Assembly (NCBI GenBank): GCA_016705235.1
Contig: JADIYP010000002.1
Coordinates: 558,001-622,000, forward strand
Reading direction: 5' to 3'
Length of the DNA stretch: 64,000 nt
Source of the DNA: Candidatus Leptovillus affinis
GTDB taxonomy: Bacteria; Chloroflexota; Anaerolineae; Promineifilales; Promineifilaceae
This document shows positions 32,042-41,826 of this stretch, piece by piece (position 1 is the first letter of the stretch; every line of letters starts with the position of its first letter). The notes beneath the pieces are model-generated. The model saw nothing but the letters and a program-made list of their open reading frames with translations. It was not told the DNA's origin and ran no database searches. A program made the position numbers and the translations under genes.

Positions 32042-32536
32042 TTAAGCATAGACAAGCTGATCCGGCGCGAAGTTATCGCGGGTTTGGATGGAAGAGGTGT
32101 CGACAATGACTTGTCCGGCGTCGATATGGACGGGAAAGGTGTCCAGGGCACGGGGAGCAGGCGGGTTTTCCACGTCGCCGACGATGTCGAAGCTGGAGGC
32201 GTGGCAGGGGCAGAAGAAGTGGTTTTGCGCCGGTTCCCAGCTAACGGAGCAGCCGAGGTGGGTGCAGCGGCGGTAAACGGCCAGGAATCCGCCATCGGGG
32301 GCGTGAATGAGGTAGAAACGGCCGTCTGGAAACTCCACCACCGACCCCGGCGGAAAGCTGTCTACCAGACCGGCAATTACCTGCCCGCCAAACTCGCCAT
32401 CCAGGCTGCGCGGCTGCAAAAACAACAGGCTCGCGCCGCTTACTTCCAACACAGCCAGCGCGCTCAACGCGCCAACCCCTAGTTTAAGAAAATCTCGTCG
32501 TGATAATTTTGTTTTTTCGGTCGTTTGTTCGCTCAT
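32042..32536 (-). CDS. Rieske iron-sulfur protein of bc complex
   Basis: A 164-residue Rieske protein. The N-terminal RRDFLKLG with a hydrophobic helix (about 18-38) looks like a twin-arginine membrane anchor. The [2Fe-2S] ligands are C91-T-H93-L-G-C96 and C109-P-C111-H112; the usual GS after the second His is ASSF here. It transfers electrons from quinol to cytochrome c. It lies between the cytochrome b and the triheme cytochrome genes. Confidence 0.93.
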   Translation of the reverse strand: MSEQTTEKTKLSRRDFLKLGVGALSALAVLEVSGASLLFLQPRSLDGEFGGQVIAGLVDSFPPGSVVEFPDGRFYLIHAPDGGFLAVYRRCTHLGCSVSWEPAQNHFFCPCHASSFDIVGDVENPPAPRALDTFPVHIDAGQVIVDTSSIQTRDNFAPDQLVYA

Positions 32537-32574
32537 TTTTCAATCTCCAATCGTTAATCTTTGGTAACTAAACA

Positions 32575-32632
32575 GACCCCAAGGGTTTGCTCCTGAAAAT
32601 TTGGATTATTTGGGTACCAAACCCTTGGGGTC
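32575..32632. repeat. GACCCCAAGGGTTTG hairpin between Rieske and cytochrome b genes
   Basis: Stem GACCCCAAGGGTTTG/CAAACCCTTGGGGTC with a 28-base loop, same family as 21886. It sits inside the bc operon, downstream of cytochrome b. Confidence 0.8.
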
Positions 32633-32677
32633 TTGCCAGAAAAACCTGAACAGTTACCATCTTTGTTTCCCAACCGC

Positions 32678-34018
32678 TCAAAAAGGCAGAACCAGGGCCA
32701 TATTTGGGCCACGAAAAAAGATGCCGATGAGGGTGAGCAGCAGCAGGCTGACCATGACAAAAACGAACAGCCCCACCAAAGCCTCGCTTTTGTTGGCTTT
32801 ATTGGTGGTGCGGAAGAGCAGGTATACCGCAGCCAGCCCGCCCAATGTGAGCGCGAGGGGGATGAGGCCGTTGCTGATGAGCGTCGGCAGACCGGGCAGT
32901 AGGGCGGGCAAATCCAGCCAGTATTCGTCCAGCAGCACCAGCAGCGGAATGAGGCCGATGGCGTAGAGGGCCGCCAGCAGGGCAATTTGTTTGCCCACGG
33001 CCGAGCGGAAGTAACGGCCGATGTTGTCTTCTTGTTTGTCCAGGTAAGGAATGGCGACGAACGCGCCCAGGATAATGCCGGGCAGCAGCAGGGCCGCCAA
33101 TGGATGCATGTGCAGGAGTAATTCTTGCAAGCCGAGGAAATACCAGGCGGCTTTGGCCGGATTGGTGGGGTGGCTGGGGTCGGCCAGGGCTTCCAGGGGG
33201 GCGGGCACAAACGCCGCCCACACGAACAGACCTAAAATGAGTACGGCCGCAGCAGCAAATTCGATTTGTACCAGGTGGGGGATGGTGGTCAGGCGTTCGA
33301 CGCGCTCGCCGGGTTCGGTCGGCGGCTGGGAGATGCCGCCGTCTTTACGCACCTTCCAGAAATGGTAGGACATCATCATTACCAGCAGCGCGGGCAGTAC
33401 GGCGACGTGGATGGCGTAGAAATTGCGCAAGGCTGCCTGGCCCACTTCTGGCCCGCCGAGGAGGAAATTGGCAACGGCCGTGCCCACCAACGGCACATAA
33501 CTCAACAAGCTCGTGCCCACCGTGATGGCCCAATATGCCAACTGGTCCCAGGGCAGCAGATAGCCGGTAAAGTTAAAAGCGACCACAATCAGCAGCAGGA
33601 CCAGGCCAATGATCCAGTTGGTTGACCGGCCCAGTTTAAAGCCGCCGGTCAAAAAGACGCGAATCAGATGCAAAAATGCCGTGACCACCAGCAAATTGGC
33701 CGACCAATGATGGAGGGCGCGGACCAACGAGCCAAAAGCGACCTGGGTTTCCAGGTATTGGATGCTGGTGTAGGCGCGTTCCACGCTGGCGTCGTAGCGG
33801 AAGGTGAGAATGACGCCGGTAATGATCAACAGCAGGGCCAGAGTGGCCGAAAGGCCGCCCAGGCCCCAGGTGTAGGTCCAGCGCAGGGCTGGGGCCGGCA
33901 CTTTGGTGGGGTGTAAATGCAAAATCAAGTTATTGGCCACGGCGCGCATCCGGCTGCGATCGTCGGTTTGCGTGGTGTAAAAGATGCGCTGCCGCCAGGT
34001 TTGGTTGTTTTCAGACAT
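32678..34018 (-). CDS. Cytochrome b of quinol:cytochrome c oxidoreductase
   Basis: A 446-residue cytochrome b with the b6 part and subunit-IV part fused. Heme ligand His pairs lie in LVRALHHWSANLLVVTAFLH (first pair) and AIHVAVLPALL...SYHFWKVRK (second). FNFTGYLLPWDQLAYWA is the quinol site region. Three or four further helices end the protein. I start at ATG 34018 with AAGGAG 10 bases upstream. The longer frame up to 34168 is repeat-derived. It is the first gene of the bc operon, most likely menaquinol-oxidising. Confidence 0.93.
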   Translation of the reverse strand: MSENNQTWRQRIFYTTQTDDRSRMRAVANNLILHLHPTKVPAPALRWTYTWGLGGLSATLALLLIITGVILTFRYDASVERAYTSIQYLETQVAFGSLVRALHHWSANLLVVTAFLHLIRVFLTGGFKLGRSTNWIIGLVLLLIVVAFNFTGYLLPWDQLAYWAITVGTSLLSYVPLVGTAVANFLLGGPEVGQAALRNFYAIHVAVLPALLVMMMSYHFWKVRKDGGISQPPTEPGERVERLTTIPHLVQIEFAAAAVLILGLFVWAAFVPAPLEALADPSHPTNPAKAAWYFLGLQELLLHMHPLAALLLPGIILGAFVAIPYLDKQEDNIGRYFRSAVGKQIALLAALYAIGLIPLLVLLDEYWLDLPALLPGLPTLISNGLIPLALTLGGLAAVYLLFRTTNKANKSEALVGLFVFVMVSLLLLTLIGIFFRGPNMALVLPF

Positions 34019-34150
34019 GGGTTTTTTCTCCTTACAATACTGTCCCCCAGTATGCTCGGCGGCGATGAAGAAGGTGTGGTGGGGGTGTGAAGATTTTGTG
34101 AAGCAGGAGGTGCGGAGAGGGGGAGATGGGGAGATGGGGAGATGGGGAAG

Positions 34151-34209
34151 TGATGCGTGTACCATCACGCATCACGCATCACGCATCACGCATCACGCAT
34201 CACGCATCA
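34151..34209. repeat. CACGCATCA tandem repeat with short inverted arm
   Basis: One TGATGCGTG arm followed by about seven CACGCAT units, upstream of the cytochrome b gene and downstream of the rarD gene. Same heptad as the composite repeat cores. Confidence 0.75.
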
Positions 34210-34235
34210 TTTTCAGATTAGTGGGTTTCTTGTTT

Positions 34236-35156
<921 letters not shown>

Positions 35157-35262
35157 CGCCTGTGCCTTGGATACGGCCGTTTGGCCGCCGGGATTAAGAT
35201 AAGTGGGCGAGTATAGTGGAAAACGGCCGTTCGCCCAATAACCTATCCGCCGCGCCGGCCTG

Positions 35263-35292
35263 TTCGCAGATTGTGTGGCTATCTGTTACAAT
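35263..35292 (+). promoter_or_regulatory. Probable promoter of DeoR-NosL gene
   Basis: TTCGCA (35263-35268), an 18-base spacer and TACAAT (35287-35292), about 60 bases before the ATG at 35351. Confidence 0.4.
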
Positions 35293-35350
35293 TTGTGAAG
35301 ATAACAGCCTGTAGGCTGTCTCCTACGACAAACAAAATCGAGAGTACACC

Positions 35351-35956
35351 ATGCTGCCGACAGAACGACAACAAAAAATCCTGGACTTGCTGCAAGAACG
35401 GGGCACGATATCCATTCAAGAATTAGGCGGATTGTTCGATGTGTCCGACATGACCATTCACCGCGACCTGGACCGGTTGGCGGCGGCCGGCCAACTGCGC
35501 AAGGTGCGCGGTGGGGCGGTGTTGATGGATTCACCCACCGCCGCCCCTTTGGTGGACACCGACGACGGCGACGCCTGTTATGCCTGCCACAGCCCCATCA
35601 ATCCCCGCACCCAAATGGTGCTGCATTTACAAGATGGTACACAGCGGCGCGCCTGCTGCGCCCACTGCGGCTTGCTGGGCGTGGCCCGATTGGGCGAGCA
35701 GGTGGAATTGGCCCTGGTGACCGATTTTTTGCACGGCCGTAAAGTCAGCGCCCAGACGGCCGTTTACGTGTTCGATCCGGCGCTGGCCGTTTGCTGCACC
35801 CCGACCACCCTGGCCTTCATGCGCCAGGAAGAAGCGGAGCGGTTTTGCGCCGGATTTGGCGGGCAGGTGCTGGATCTGGCGGGCGCGGTAACGGCCGTGC
35901 AGGCGGCCATGCGCCTGGGCAGCCACATGATGCATGGAGAGGCGAGCCATGGCTAA
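35351..35956 (+). CDS. DeoR-type HTH fused to NosL-like metal-binding domain
   Basis: A 201-residue fusion. Residues 1-58 are a DeoR helix-turn-helix (RQQKILDLLQERGTI, VSDMTIHRDLDRLAAAGQLRKV). The rest resembles NosL, the copper chaperone of nitrous oxide reductase: C76/C79 (ACYACH), C102/C103/C106 (ACCAHC), DFLHGRKVSAQTAVYVFDP, and FCAGFGGQVLDL. The tail is HMMHGEASHG. No sugar-binding DeoR domain is present. The layout suggests a copper- or redox-responsive regulator (inference). It overlaps the FixH-like gene by 8 bases and likely controls the downstream membrane genes. Confidence 0.8.
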   Translation: MLPTERQQKILDLLQERGTISIQELGGLFDVSDMTIHRDLDRLAAAGQLRKVRGGAVLMDSPTAAPLVDTDDGDACYACHSPINPRTQMVLHLQDGTQRRACCAHCGLLGVARLGEQVELALVTDFLHGRKVSAQTAVYVFDPALAVCCTPTTLAFMRQEEAERFCAGFGGQVLDLAGAVTAVQAAMRLGSHMMHGEASHG

Positions 35957-36362
35957 ATGGGGCAGGCAGGGGAAAAGACGGCTGACGGCCGTTTTCATCG
36001 GCGTGGTGGTTGTGCTGCTGGCGGCGGCGTGCGGCGGGCGGCAAAATCAACCCACCAACGACACGGGCGTGGCGGTGACGGCCCAACCGGCGGCCACGGC
36101 CGTGGGTGAAACCGAACTGCGCATCACTCTGACCGCCGCCGACGGCCGTCCGGTTAGCGGCGCTGCCGTGCAGGTGCGCGGCGACATGAGCCACGCGGGC
36201 ATGGTCCCGGTGCTGCGCACGGCGCTGCCCGGCGACGCCGGGGTGTACACCGCCCCATTCGAGTGGACGATGGCCGGAGATTGGGTGCTGACGGTAGAAT
36301 TTACCCTGGCCGACGGCCGTACCGGCACAGAAACCTTCGATTTTTCTATTCCAACCCCTTAG
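35949..36362 (+). CDS. FixH/YtkA-like lipoprotein
   Basis: A 137-residue lipoprotein. The signal ends LLAAACGG, a lipobox. The mature part is a YtkA/FixH-like beta sandwich (ELRITLTAADGRPVSGAAVQVRG, then MSHAGMVPVL). The His/Met pattern recalls copper-binding periplasmic proteins. FixH-type proteins help assemble copper-containing oxidases. I use ATG 35949 with GAGG upstream; an ATG at 35934 lacks a ribosome site. It is translationally coupled to the DeoR-NosL gene. Confidence 0.78.
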   Translation: MAKWGRQGKRRLTAVFIGVVVVLLAAACGGRQNQPTNDTGVAVTAQPAATAVGETELRITLTAADGRPVSGAAVQVRGDMSHAGMVPVLRTALPGDAGVYTAPFEWTMAGDWVLTVEFTLADGRTGTETFDFSIPTP

Positions 36363-36374
36363 GACAATGACAGG

Positions 36375-37766
36375 ATGGGACGAAACGTTTTAGCCTGGCC
36401 GCTTGTCGGTCGTTTTTTGCGCTGGCGCTGGGGGCGGTTGACCCTACAGCTTTTCTTGCTGTTGGTAACGGCCGTGCTGCTCTACGATGGGTTTACGGGA
36501 CGGCCGTTGGCTCCTACCAACCTGGCGACCGTTGTGACCTGGGTCCATTATCGCGGGCTGGTGATGCTGGGGCTGCTGGTGGCCGGTAATTTGTTTTGCA
36601 TGAGCTGCCCGTTTACCCTGCCGCGCACCCTGGCCAGGAAGCTAAGTGGAAACGGCCGTCGCTGGCCCCGCGCCCTGCGCAACAAATGGTTGGCCATCGC
36701 CATCCTTTTCCTGTATCTGTTTTTGTACGAATGGCTCGATTTATGGGCCAGCCCACTGCTGACCGTGTGGGTGATTTTGGCCTATTTCGTGGCCGCCTTT
36801 GTGCTGGAAGCGATGTTTGCCGAATCGCCATTCTGTAAATATGTGTGCCCTCTGGGTACGTTTAATTTTGTCAATTCAACCATTTCGCCTACCCAAATTA
36901 CCGTTCTTAGCCCGGATACCTGCCGCGCGTGCCCCGGCAAAGAGTGCATCAACGGCAACGGGGATGTTTTGGGCTGCGGCACGGAGTTGTTTGCGCCGCA
37001 AATTCACAGCAACCTGGACTGCGTTTTTTGTTTAGATTGCGCCCGTGCCTGCCCGTATGAAAACGTGGCGCTGACTATCCGCAGCCCACTTCATGAAGCC
37101 GTTACGCCAAAAGCGTGGCCGCGACGGTGGGATTTGCACCTGCTCATCTTGGTGTTTGCTTTTGCCGGGCTGGGCAACGCCTTTGGCATGGTTCCGCCGG
37201 TGTATGCGCTGGAAGCCGCGCTGGGTGGCTGGCTGGGTACCAGCAGCGAAGGGCTGGTCTTGTTTTTAATTTTTGCGGTGGTGAATTTGCTGCTGCCGGT
37301 GGTTTTGGGCTTGAGCGCGGCCTGGTTAAGCCGCCGATTGGCGCAGCGCCGGGAGCCGCTGCGCGTGGCGCTGGCGCGTTATGCCCCGGCCGTGCTGCCG
37401 CTTTCGTTTGCCATCTGGTTTGCCCATTATGCCGGGTTCCATTTTCTCAGCAGCGCCCTGGCGATTGTGCCGGTGGTGCAAAATTTTTTGCTCGACCACG
37501 GCGTGACGTTTCTGGGCGCGCCGAATTGGATGCTGGGGCCGGTTTTACCGGCGGCGTGGTTGGATCCGTTTGAGATGGTGGTGGTGTTGGCCGGATTTGC
37601 CGCCAGTTTTTATGCTGTTGGCGCGCGCGCCCGTCAGGCCGAGACGCGGGCGGATGGGGTGGCGGCGCAAGTTCCCTGGCTGGTGCTGCTGTTGGGATTG
37701 GCGGCGGCGGCGCTGTTTATTTTTTACCTGCCGATGGAGATGCGCGGCACGGGTTTTTCGGGGTAA
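36375..37766 (+). CDS. NapH/NosR-C-like membrane 4Fe-4S protein
   Basis: A 463-residue polytopic protein. Five or so N-terminal helices contain FCMSCPF and FCKYVCPLGTFNF, the NapH/NosR membrane Cys pairs. Soluble [4Fe-4S] motifs follow: CRACPGKECINGNG (with C in VLGCGTELF) and CVFCLDCARACP. More helices follow to the C-terminus. This family passes electrons from quinol across the membrane, or supports NosZ, Nap or cbb3 assembly. Upstream FixH-like and NosL-like genes point to copper-enzyme maturation, though no NosZ is in the window. Confidence 0.82.
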   Translation: MGRNVLAWPLVGRFLRWRWGRLTLQLFLLLVTAVLLYDGFTGRPLAPTNLATVVTWVHYRGLVMLGLLVAGNLFCMSCPFTLPRTLARKLSGNGRRWPRALRNKWLAIAILFLYLFLYEWLDLWASPLLTVWVILAYFVAAFVLEAMFAESPFCKYVCPLGTFNFVNSTISPTQITVLSPDTCRACPGKECINGNGDVLGCGTELFAPQIHSNLDCVFCLDCARACPYENVALTIRSPLHEAVTPKAWPRRWDLHLLILVFAFAGLGNAFGMVPPVYALEAALGGWLGTSSEGLVLFLIFAVVNLLLPVVLGLSAAWLSRRLAQRREPLRVALARYAPAVLPLSFAIWFAHYAGFHFLSSALAIVPVVQNFLLDHGVTFLGAPNWMLGPVLPAAWLDPFEMVVVLAGFAASFYAVGARARQAETRADGVAAQVPWLVLLLGLAAAALFIFYLPMEMRGTGFSG

Positions 37767-37777
37767 ACTTGGCCGCT

Positions 37778-38626
37778 ATGATGTTACAAAACCTACCAGC
37801 CACACAAACGGCCGTTTTCCCGGCCATCACCGTATTCTTGTTGGGATTAGCGCTGCTCATCTCGGCGTTGGGATTTATTCGAGTTGTCTATTTTGTCAGC
37901 ATTGGCTACGCCTTTTCCATTACGGCGATGGCGGTGGCCTTGTTGATTGCGCAGCGACAGAATTTGACGGTAACGGCCGTTTTGCACAGTCTGCTCCTGA
38001 TCACCTGGGGGCTGCGGCTGGGCATTTATCTGGTGCGGCGCGAGTTCCAGCCCTCTTACCGCCAGGAATTGGCCAGCATTGCCAGACGCGGCGAACACGT
38101 GAAAGGCTTGTTGAAGCTGGTGGTCTGGGTAGGCGTTTCGCTCCTTTACGTGTCGATGATCTCACCCAACCTGTTTAGCCTGACCAACCCCTCGAGTTTT
38201 TCGCCCGCCGTGACGATGGCGGTGCAGGTGGTGGGGCTGCTGGTAATGGCCGGCGGTCTGCTGCTAGAAGCGTTGGCCGACCGGCAAAAATCGGCCTTTA
38301 AGGCGCAGCACCCGCGCGATTTTTGTTCTGTGGGGCTGTACCGGTGGGTGCGCTGCCCAAATTATTTGGGCGAGATTACGTTTTGGGTCGGCAACTGGTT
38401 CATGGGGCTGGCTTTTTACGTCCTGTTTATCCATTGGGTGGTTGCTCTGATTGGGTTGGTGTGTATTGTGTTGATCATGATGGGTTCGACGAAGCGGTTG
38501 GAAAAACAGCAAGACGGCCGTTACGGCCAACAACCCGCTTATCAAGAATATGTGCGGTCTGTGCCGGTGCTTTTCCCCTTCGTGCCGATTTACAGCCTTA
38601 AAAATGTGCGTGTCTACCTGGAATGA
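37778..38626 (+). CDS. DUF1295/steroid 5-alpha-reductase-like membrane protein
   Basis: A 282-residue membrane protein with six or seven helices. The C-terminal signature VGLYRWVRCPNYLGEITFWVG (about 185-205) is that of DUF1295/ICMT-like enzymes. The last region is YQEYVRSVPVLFPFVP. Such proteins reduce or methylate lipid substrates. ATG 37778 was chosen over the TTG at 37769. It ends with a 4-base overlap (ATGA) with the next gene. Confidence 0.82.
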   Translation: MMLQNLPATQTAVFPAITVFLLGLALLISALGFIRVVYFVSIGYAFSITAMAVALLIAQRQNLTVTAVLHSLLLITWGLRLGIYLVRREFQPSYRQELASIARRGEHVKGLLKLVVWVGVSLLYVSMISPNLFSLTNPSSFSPAVTMAVQVVGLLVMAGGLLLEALADRQKSAFKAQHPRDFCSVGLYRWVRCPNYLGEITFWVGNWFMGLAFYVLFIHWVVALIGLVCIVLIMMGSTKRLEKQQDGRYGQQPAYQEYVRSVPVLFPFVPIYSLKNVRVYLE

Positions 38627-39189
38627 AACCGGGAACTGTGATTGTGCTGAACGGAACATCCAGTTCTGGTAAGACAAGCATTATCCGCGCGCTGCAAGAC
38701 AGCCTGGATGAGCCGTTTTTAGAAGCGGGTATCGATAAATTTATCTGGATGATGCCTCGGCGATATTTGGAACGGCCGTTATGGGACGATGTTCTTGGTC
38801 TGGCGCACACAGCTGGGGCGGCGGGGCAGCAGTTGGTGCGGACGATGCACACGGCCGTAGCGGCCATCTCGCGCAGCGGCAGCCATGTCATTGCCGATCA
38901 TGTGTTGGTGGATCCGCGCTGGCTGCCAGCATGTGCCGCTGCTTTTGCCGACCTGCCGGCCTATTTTATTGGCGTGCGCTGCCCGTTGGAGGTATTGGAA
39001 GCACGGGAAACCATGCGCCGTGATCGCACATTAGGACAGGCCAAAGCCCAATTTCACCTGGTTCATGCCCACGCTGTTTATGATCTGGAAGTGGATACCG
39101 CGCTGTTGACGCCTCAGCAGTGCGCCGCCCAAATTATCACCCGCCTGGTCGATCCCCCGTGGGCGTTTAAGCGGTTGACGGCCGTCTAA
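38623..39189 (+). CDS. Chloramphenicol phosphotransferase-like kinase
   Basis: A 188-residue P-loop kinase of the chloramphenicol phosphotransferase-like family. Walker A is GTSSSGKTS at 10-18. The acceptor-site region FIWMMP and the VIADHVLVDP block (catalytic Asp) follow, and VRCPLEVLEARE is the lid. The family phosphorylates a hydroxyl of chloramphenicol in one Streptomyces; most members have unknown substrates. It starts inside the stop of the DUF1295 gene. Confidence 0.85.
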   Translation: MKPGTVIVLNGTSSSGKTSIIRALQDSLDEPFLEAGIDKFIWMMPRRYLERPLWDDVLGLAHTAGAAGQQLVRTMHTAVAAISRSGSHVIADHVLVDPRWLPACAAAFADLPAYFIGVRCPLEVLEARETMRRDRTLGQAKAQFHLVHAHAVYDLEVDTALLTPQQCAAQIITRLVDPPWAFKRLTAV

Positions 39190-39253
39190 CCCCATTGTTT
39201 TAGGTTCCCCCTACAAAATAAGCCTGACCCATATTCCCCATACAGCTCACAGC

Positions 39254-40444
39254 TCATACCTTACGGCTCAATCCTCCCATCACCGGCAGCGCTTCCAGGC
39301 CACGCAGGATGTAATTTTCGCGGTAGCGGGGTGTGGGATCCGCCAGCCGCAGGTTGGGGAAACGGCGGGACAGGGTGGTGAAGGCGATTTGACCTTCCAG
39401 GCGGGCGAGCGGCGCGCCCAGGCAGTAATGGATGCCCGCGCCAAACGCCAGATGCGGGTTGGGTTTGCGGGTGATGTCTAGCTGGTCGGCGTTGGCAAAA
39501 ACGGCCGTATCCCGATTAGCCGACCCCAACATCACGCTGACAAATTGGCCGGGCTGGAAGTCCTGCTCGCCAATGGTGATGGGCTGCATCACCAGGCGGC
39601 TGGTTAGCTGCACCGGGCTGTCGTAGCGGAGAAGTTCTTCGACGGCCGTTTTGGCCAGCTCTGGTTGAGCGCACAACAGGTCCCACTGCGGCCGATTTTG
39701 CAGCAGCGCCAGCGTGCCGTTGCCGATCAGGTTAATGGTCGTTTCGTGGCCGGCCACCAGGAGCAAGGCGCAGGTGGCATACAATTCAGCTTCCGTCAGG
39801 CGGTCGCCTTCCTCTTCCACCGCCACCAGCGCCGATAACAAATCTTGGCCTGGCTCTACGCGCCGCCGGTCGGCCAATTCCCGCAGGTAGGTAGTAAATT
39901 CAGCGGCGGCATCGCCCGCCCGGTTGTAGATGGCCTCGTCTTCAACCAGATCGAGACTGCGCGCCAGGGCGTCCGACCAGCCATGAAAGCGGTCGTAATC
40001 GGCTTCCGGCACGCCGATCATTTCGGCGATAACGGTGACGGGCAGCGGATAAGCCAGATCCGCGATGATGTCCATTTCGTCGTTGGCCTGGGCGCTGTCC
40101 AGCAGGCGGTCGGTGATGGTCTGGATGGTGGTCCGCAGTTGTTCCACCATGCGCGGGGTGAATGCTTTGTGGACCAGCCCGCGCAGGCGGGTGTGGTCGG
40201 GTGGATTTTGCAGCAGCAGCCAGTTAGATTGCATTTCCAGTAACGGCCGTTGCTGTTCCGGCGCTTCCATATATGTGCCATGCCCCACCCGGTCATCGCG
40301 CAGCAGCGTCTGGCAATCTTCATGGCGCGAGAGAAAGGTCATGCCCCAATCCTCCCACAAGAAAACAGGCGCATACTGGCGCAGCAAATCGTAATAAGGG
40401 TAAGGATTGGCGCGAAACTCAGGAGAACGTGGATCGAATTGCAT
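39254..40444 (-). CDS. Cytochrome P450
   Basis: A 396-residue soluble bacterial P450. The I-helix LLVAGHETTINLIGNG (oxygen-activating AGHETT), the K-helix in VEELLRYDSPVQ, and the heme loop FGAGIHYCLGAPLARLEG with heme Cys C341 are all present. It resembles the CYP107/CYP109-like class that hydroxylates macrolides, fatty acids or terpenoids. No ferredoxin partner is next to it. It is followed on the plus strand side by a composite repeat; the thiolase is upstream on the same strand. Confidence 0.92.
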   Translation of the reverse strand: MQFDPRSPEFRANPYPYYDLLRQYAPVFLWEDWGMTFLSRHEDCQTLLRDDRVGHGTYMEAPEQQRPLLEMQSNWLLLQNPPDHTRLRGLVHKAFTPRMVEQLRTTIQTITDRLLDSAQANDEMDIIADLAYPLPVTVIAEMIGVPEADYDRFHGWSDALARSLDLVEDEAIYNRAGDAAAEFTTYLRELADRRRVEPGQDLLSALVAVEEEGDRLTEAELYATCALLLVAGHETTINLIGNGTLALLQNRPQWDLLCAQPELAKTAVEELLRYDSPVQLTSRLVMQPITIGEQDFQPGQFVSVMLGSANRDTAVFANADQLDITRKPNPHLAFGAGIHYCLGAPLARLEGQIAFTTLSRRFPNLRLADPTPRYRENYILRGLEALPVMGGLSRKV

Positions 40445-40493
40445 ATATTTCCTCCGGGAAGGTCTTTAGCGTCTGTGTGATGACAAAATCAGG

Positions 40494-40612
40494 TTCTTCA
40501 GGAACTCAGGGGGTTGACAGCCCCTGATGCGTGAAGCGTGATGCGTGAAACCTCTCTGGTCACGCATCACGCTTCACGCATCAGACCAAACCCCATGAAA
40601 TCCCAAAGACCC
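40494..40612. repeat. Composite intergenic repeat, copy 4 (inverted)
   Basis: Almost the reverse complement of 2083-2201, with constant flanks and the heptad hairpin core at 40525-40583. It lies between P450 and thiolase genes. Confidence 0.85.
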
Positions 40613-40617
40613 CAAAA

Positions 40618-41826
40618 TCAAACCCTTTCTAAAACCGTGGCGATGCCCATCCCGCCGCCGACGCATAATGTAATCAGTGCCGTGGTCAGGTCCAGCCGTT
40701 CCAACTCGTCCAGCACCGTGCCCAGCAGCATGGCGCCGGTTGCGCCCAACGGGTGTCCCATGGCAATCGCGCCGCCGTTCACGTTGATGTTTTCGCTGTC
40801 CACCAGGCCCATGTCGCGCATGAAACGCAGCACCACGGCCGCAAACGCCTCGTTTACCTCAAATAAATCAATGTCTTGCACGGTCATGCCCGCTTGTTTG
40901 AGCGCTTTTTGCGAGGCCGGACCAGGCCCTACCAGCATGATGGTTGGCTCCGTGCCCACCAGAGCGGCGGCGCGAATTTTGGCGCGCGGGCGCAGGCCCA
41001 GCGCATCGCCCTTCTCTTTAGAACCGACCAGGACCAGCGCCGCCCCATCCACAATGCCGGAGGAATTGCCGGCCGTATGCACGTGGTTAATACGCGCCAC
41101 TTCCGGGTAGCGCTGCATGGCTACGGCATCGAAGCCCATCTCGCCCATCATTTGAAAGGCGGGATTGAGCTTGCCCAGGCCGCTGAGGGTGGTGTCGGGG
41201 CGGATGAGTTCGTCTTGTGTCAGGATGGGTAGTCCGTTGAGATCGGTCACCGGCACGAGCGATTTTTGGAAACGGCCGTTGGCGGTGGCGTGGGCGGCGC
41301 GCTGCTGCGATTGCAGGGCAAAGCGGTCGATCTCTTCGCGGCTGAAGCCCTCGATGGTGGCGATGAGATCGGCGCTGACGCCCTGGGGGATGAAGTTGGT
41401 TTTGCTGTTAACTTTGGGGTCGGCAATCCATGCGCCGCCATCGGATCCCATGGGGATGCGCGACATGGATTCCACGCCGCCGGCGACGACCATGTCTTCC
41501 CAGCCGGAACGTACTTTCATGGCGGCCATGTTGACTGTTTCCAGGCCAGAGGCGCAGAAACGGTTGATCTGCATCCCGGGCACATCCACGTCCCAGTCGG
41601 CGTAGATGGCGGCTGTGCGGGCAATGTCCGCGCCTTGGTCGCCGACGGGCGTGACGCAGCCCAAGACAACATCGTCTACTTGCGAGGTGTCCAGGTTGTG
41701 CCGCTGCTGCATTTCGCGCATCAGCGAGGCGACCAGATCAATGGGGGTAACTTCGTATAAGCTGCCGCTGCTTTTGCCTTTGCCTCTGGGGGTTCTGAGA
41801 GCGTCAAAAATATATGCTTCTGGCAT
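40618..41826 (-). CDS. Acetyl-CoA acetyltransferase / 3-ketoacyl-CoA thiolase
   Basis: A 402-residue thiolase. The nucleophile is C91 in NRFCASGLETV. The C-terminal catalytic motifs are NVNGGAIAMGHPLGATGA and CVGGGMG. The N-terminal EAYIFDALRTPRGKGKS fits FadA/AtoB-type enzymes acting in beta-oxidation or acetoacetyl-CoA formation. I start at ATG 41826 with AGGAG 9 bases upstream; the frame continues further but without homology. Its neighbours are P450 and an aldo/keto reductase on the same strand, but no other beta-oxidation genes are visible. Confidence 0.92.
   Translation of the reverse strand: MPEAYIFDALRTPRGKGKSSGSLYEVTPIDLVASLMREMQQRHNLDTSQVDDVVLGCVTPVGDQGADIARTAAIYADWDVDVPGMQINRFCASGLETVNMAAMKVRSGWEDMVVAGGVESMSRIPMGSDGGAWIADPKVNSKTNFIPQGVSADLIATIEGFSREEIDRFALQSQQRAAHATANGRFQKSLVPVTDLNGLPILTQDELIRPDTTLSGLGKLNPAFQMMGEMGFDAVAMQRYPEVARINHVHTAGNSSGIVDGAALVLVGSKEKGDALGLRPRAKIRAAALVGTEPTIMLVGPGPASQKALKQAGMTVQDIDLFEVNEAFAAVVLRFMRDMGLVDSENINVNGGAIAMGHPLGATGAMLLGTVLDELERLDLTTALITLCVGGGMGIATVLERV

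Noticed and set aside
34019..34168. 50-residue N-terminal extension of cytochrome b
   Set aside because: Encoded by tandem repeat sequence; ATG 34018 has a strong ribosome site and matches the family start.
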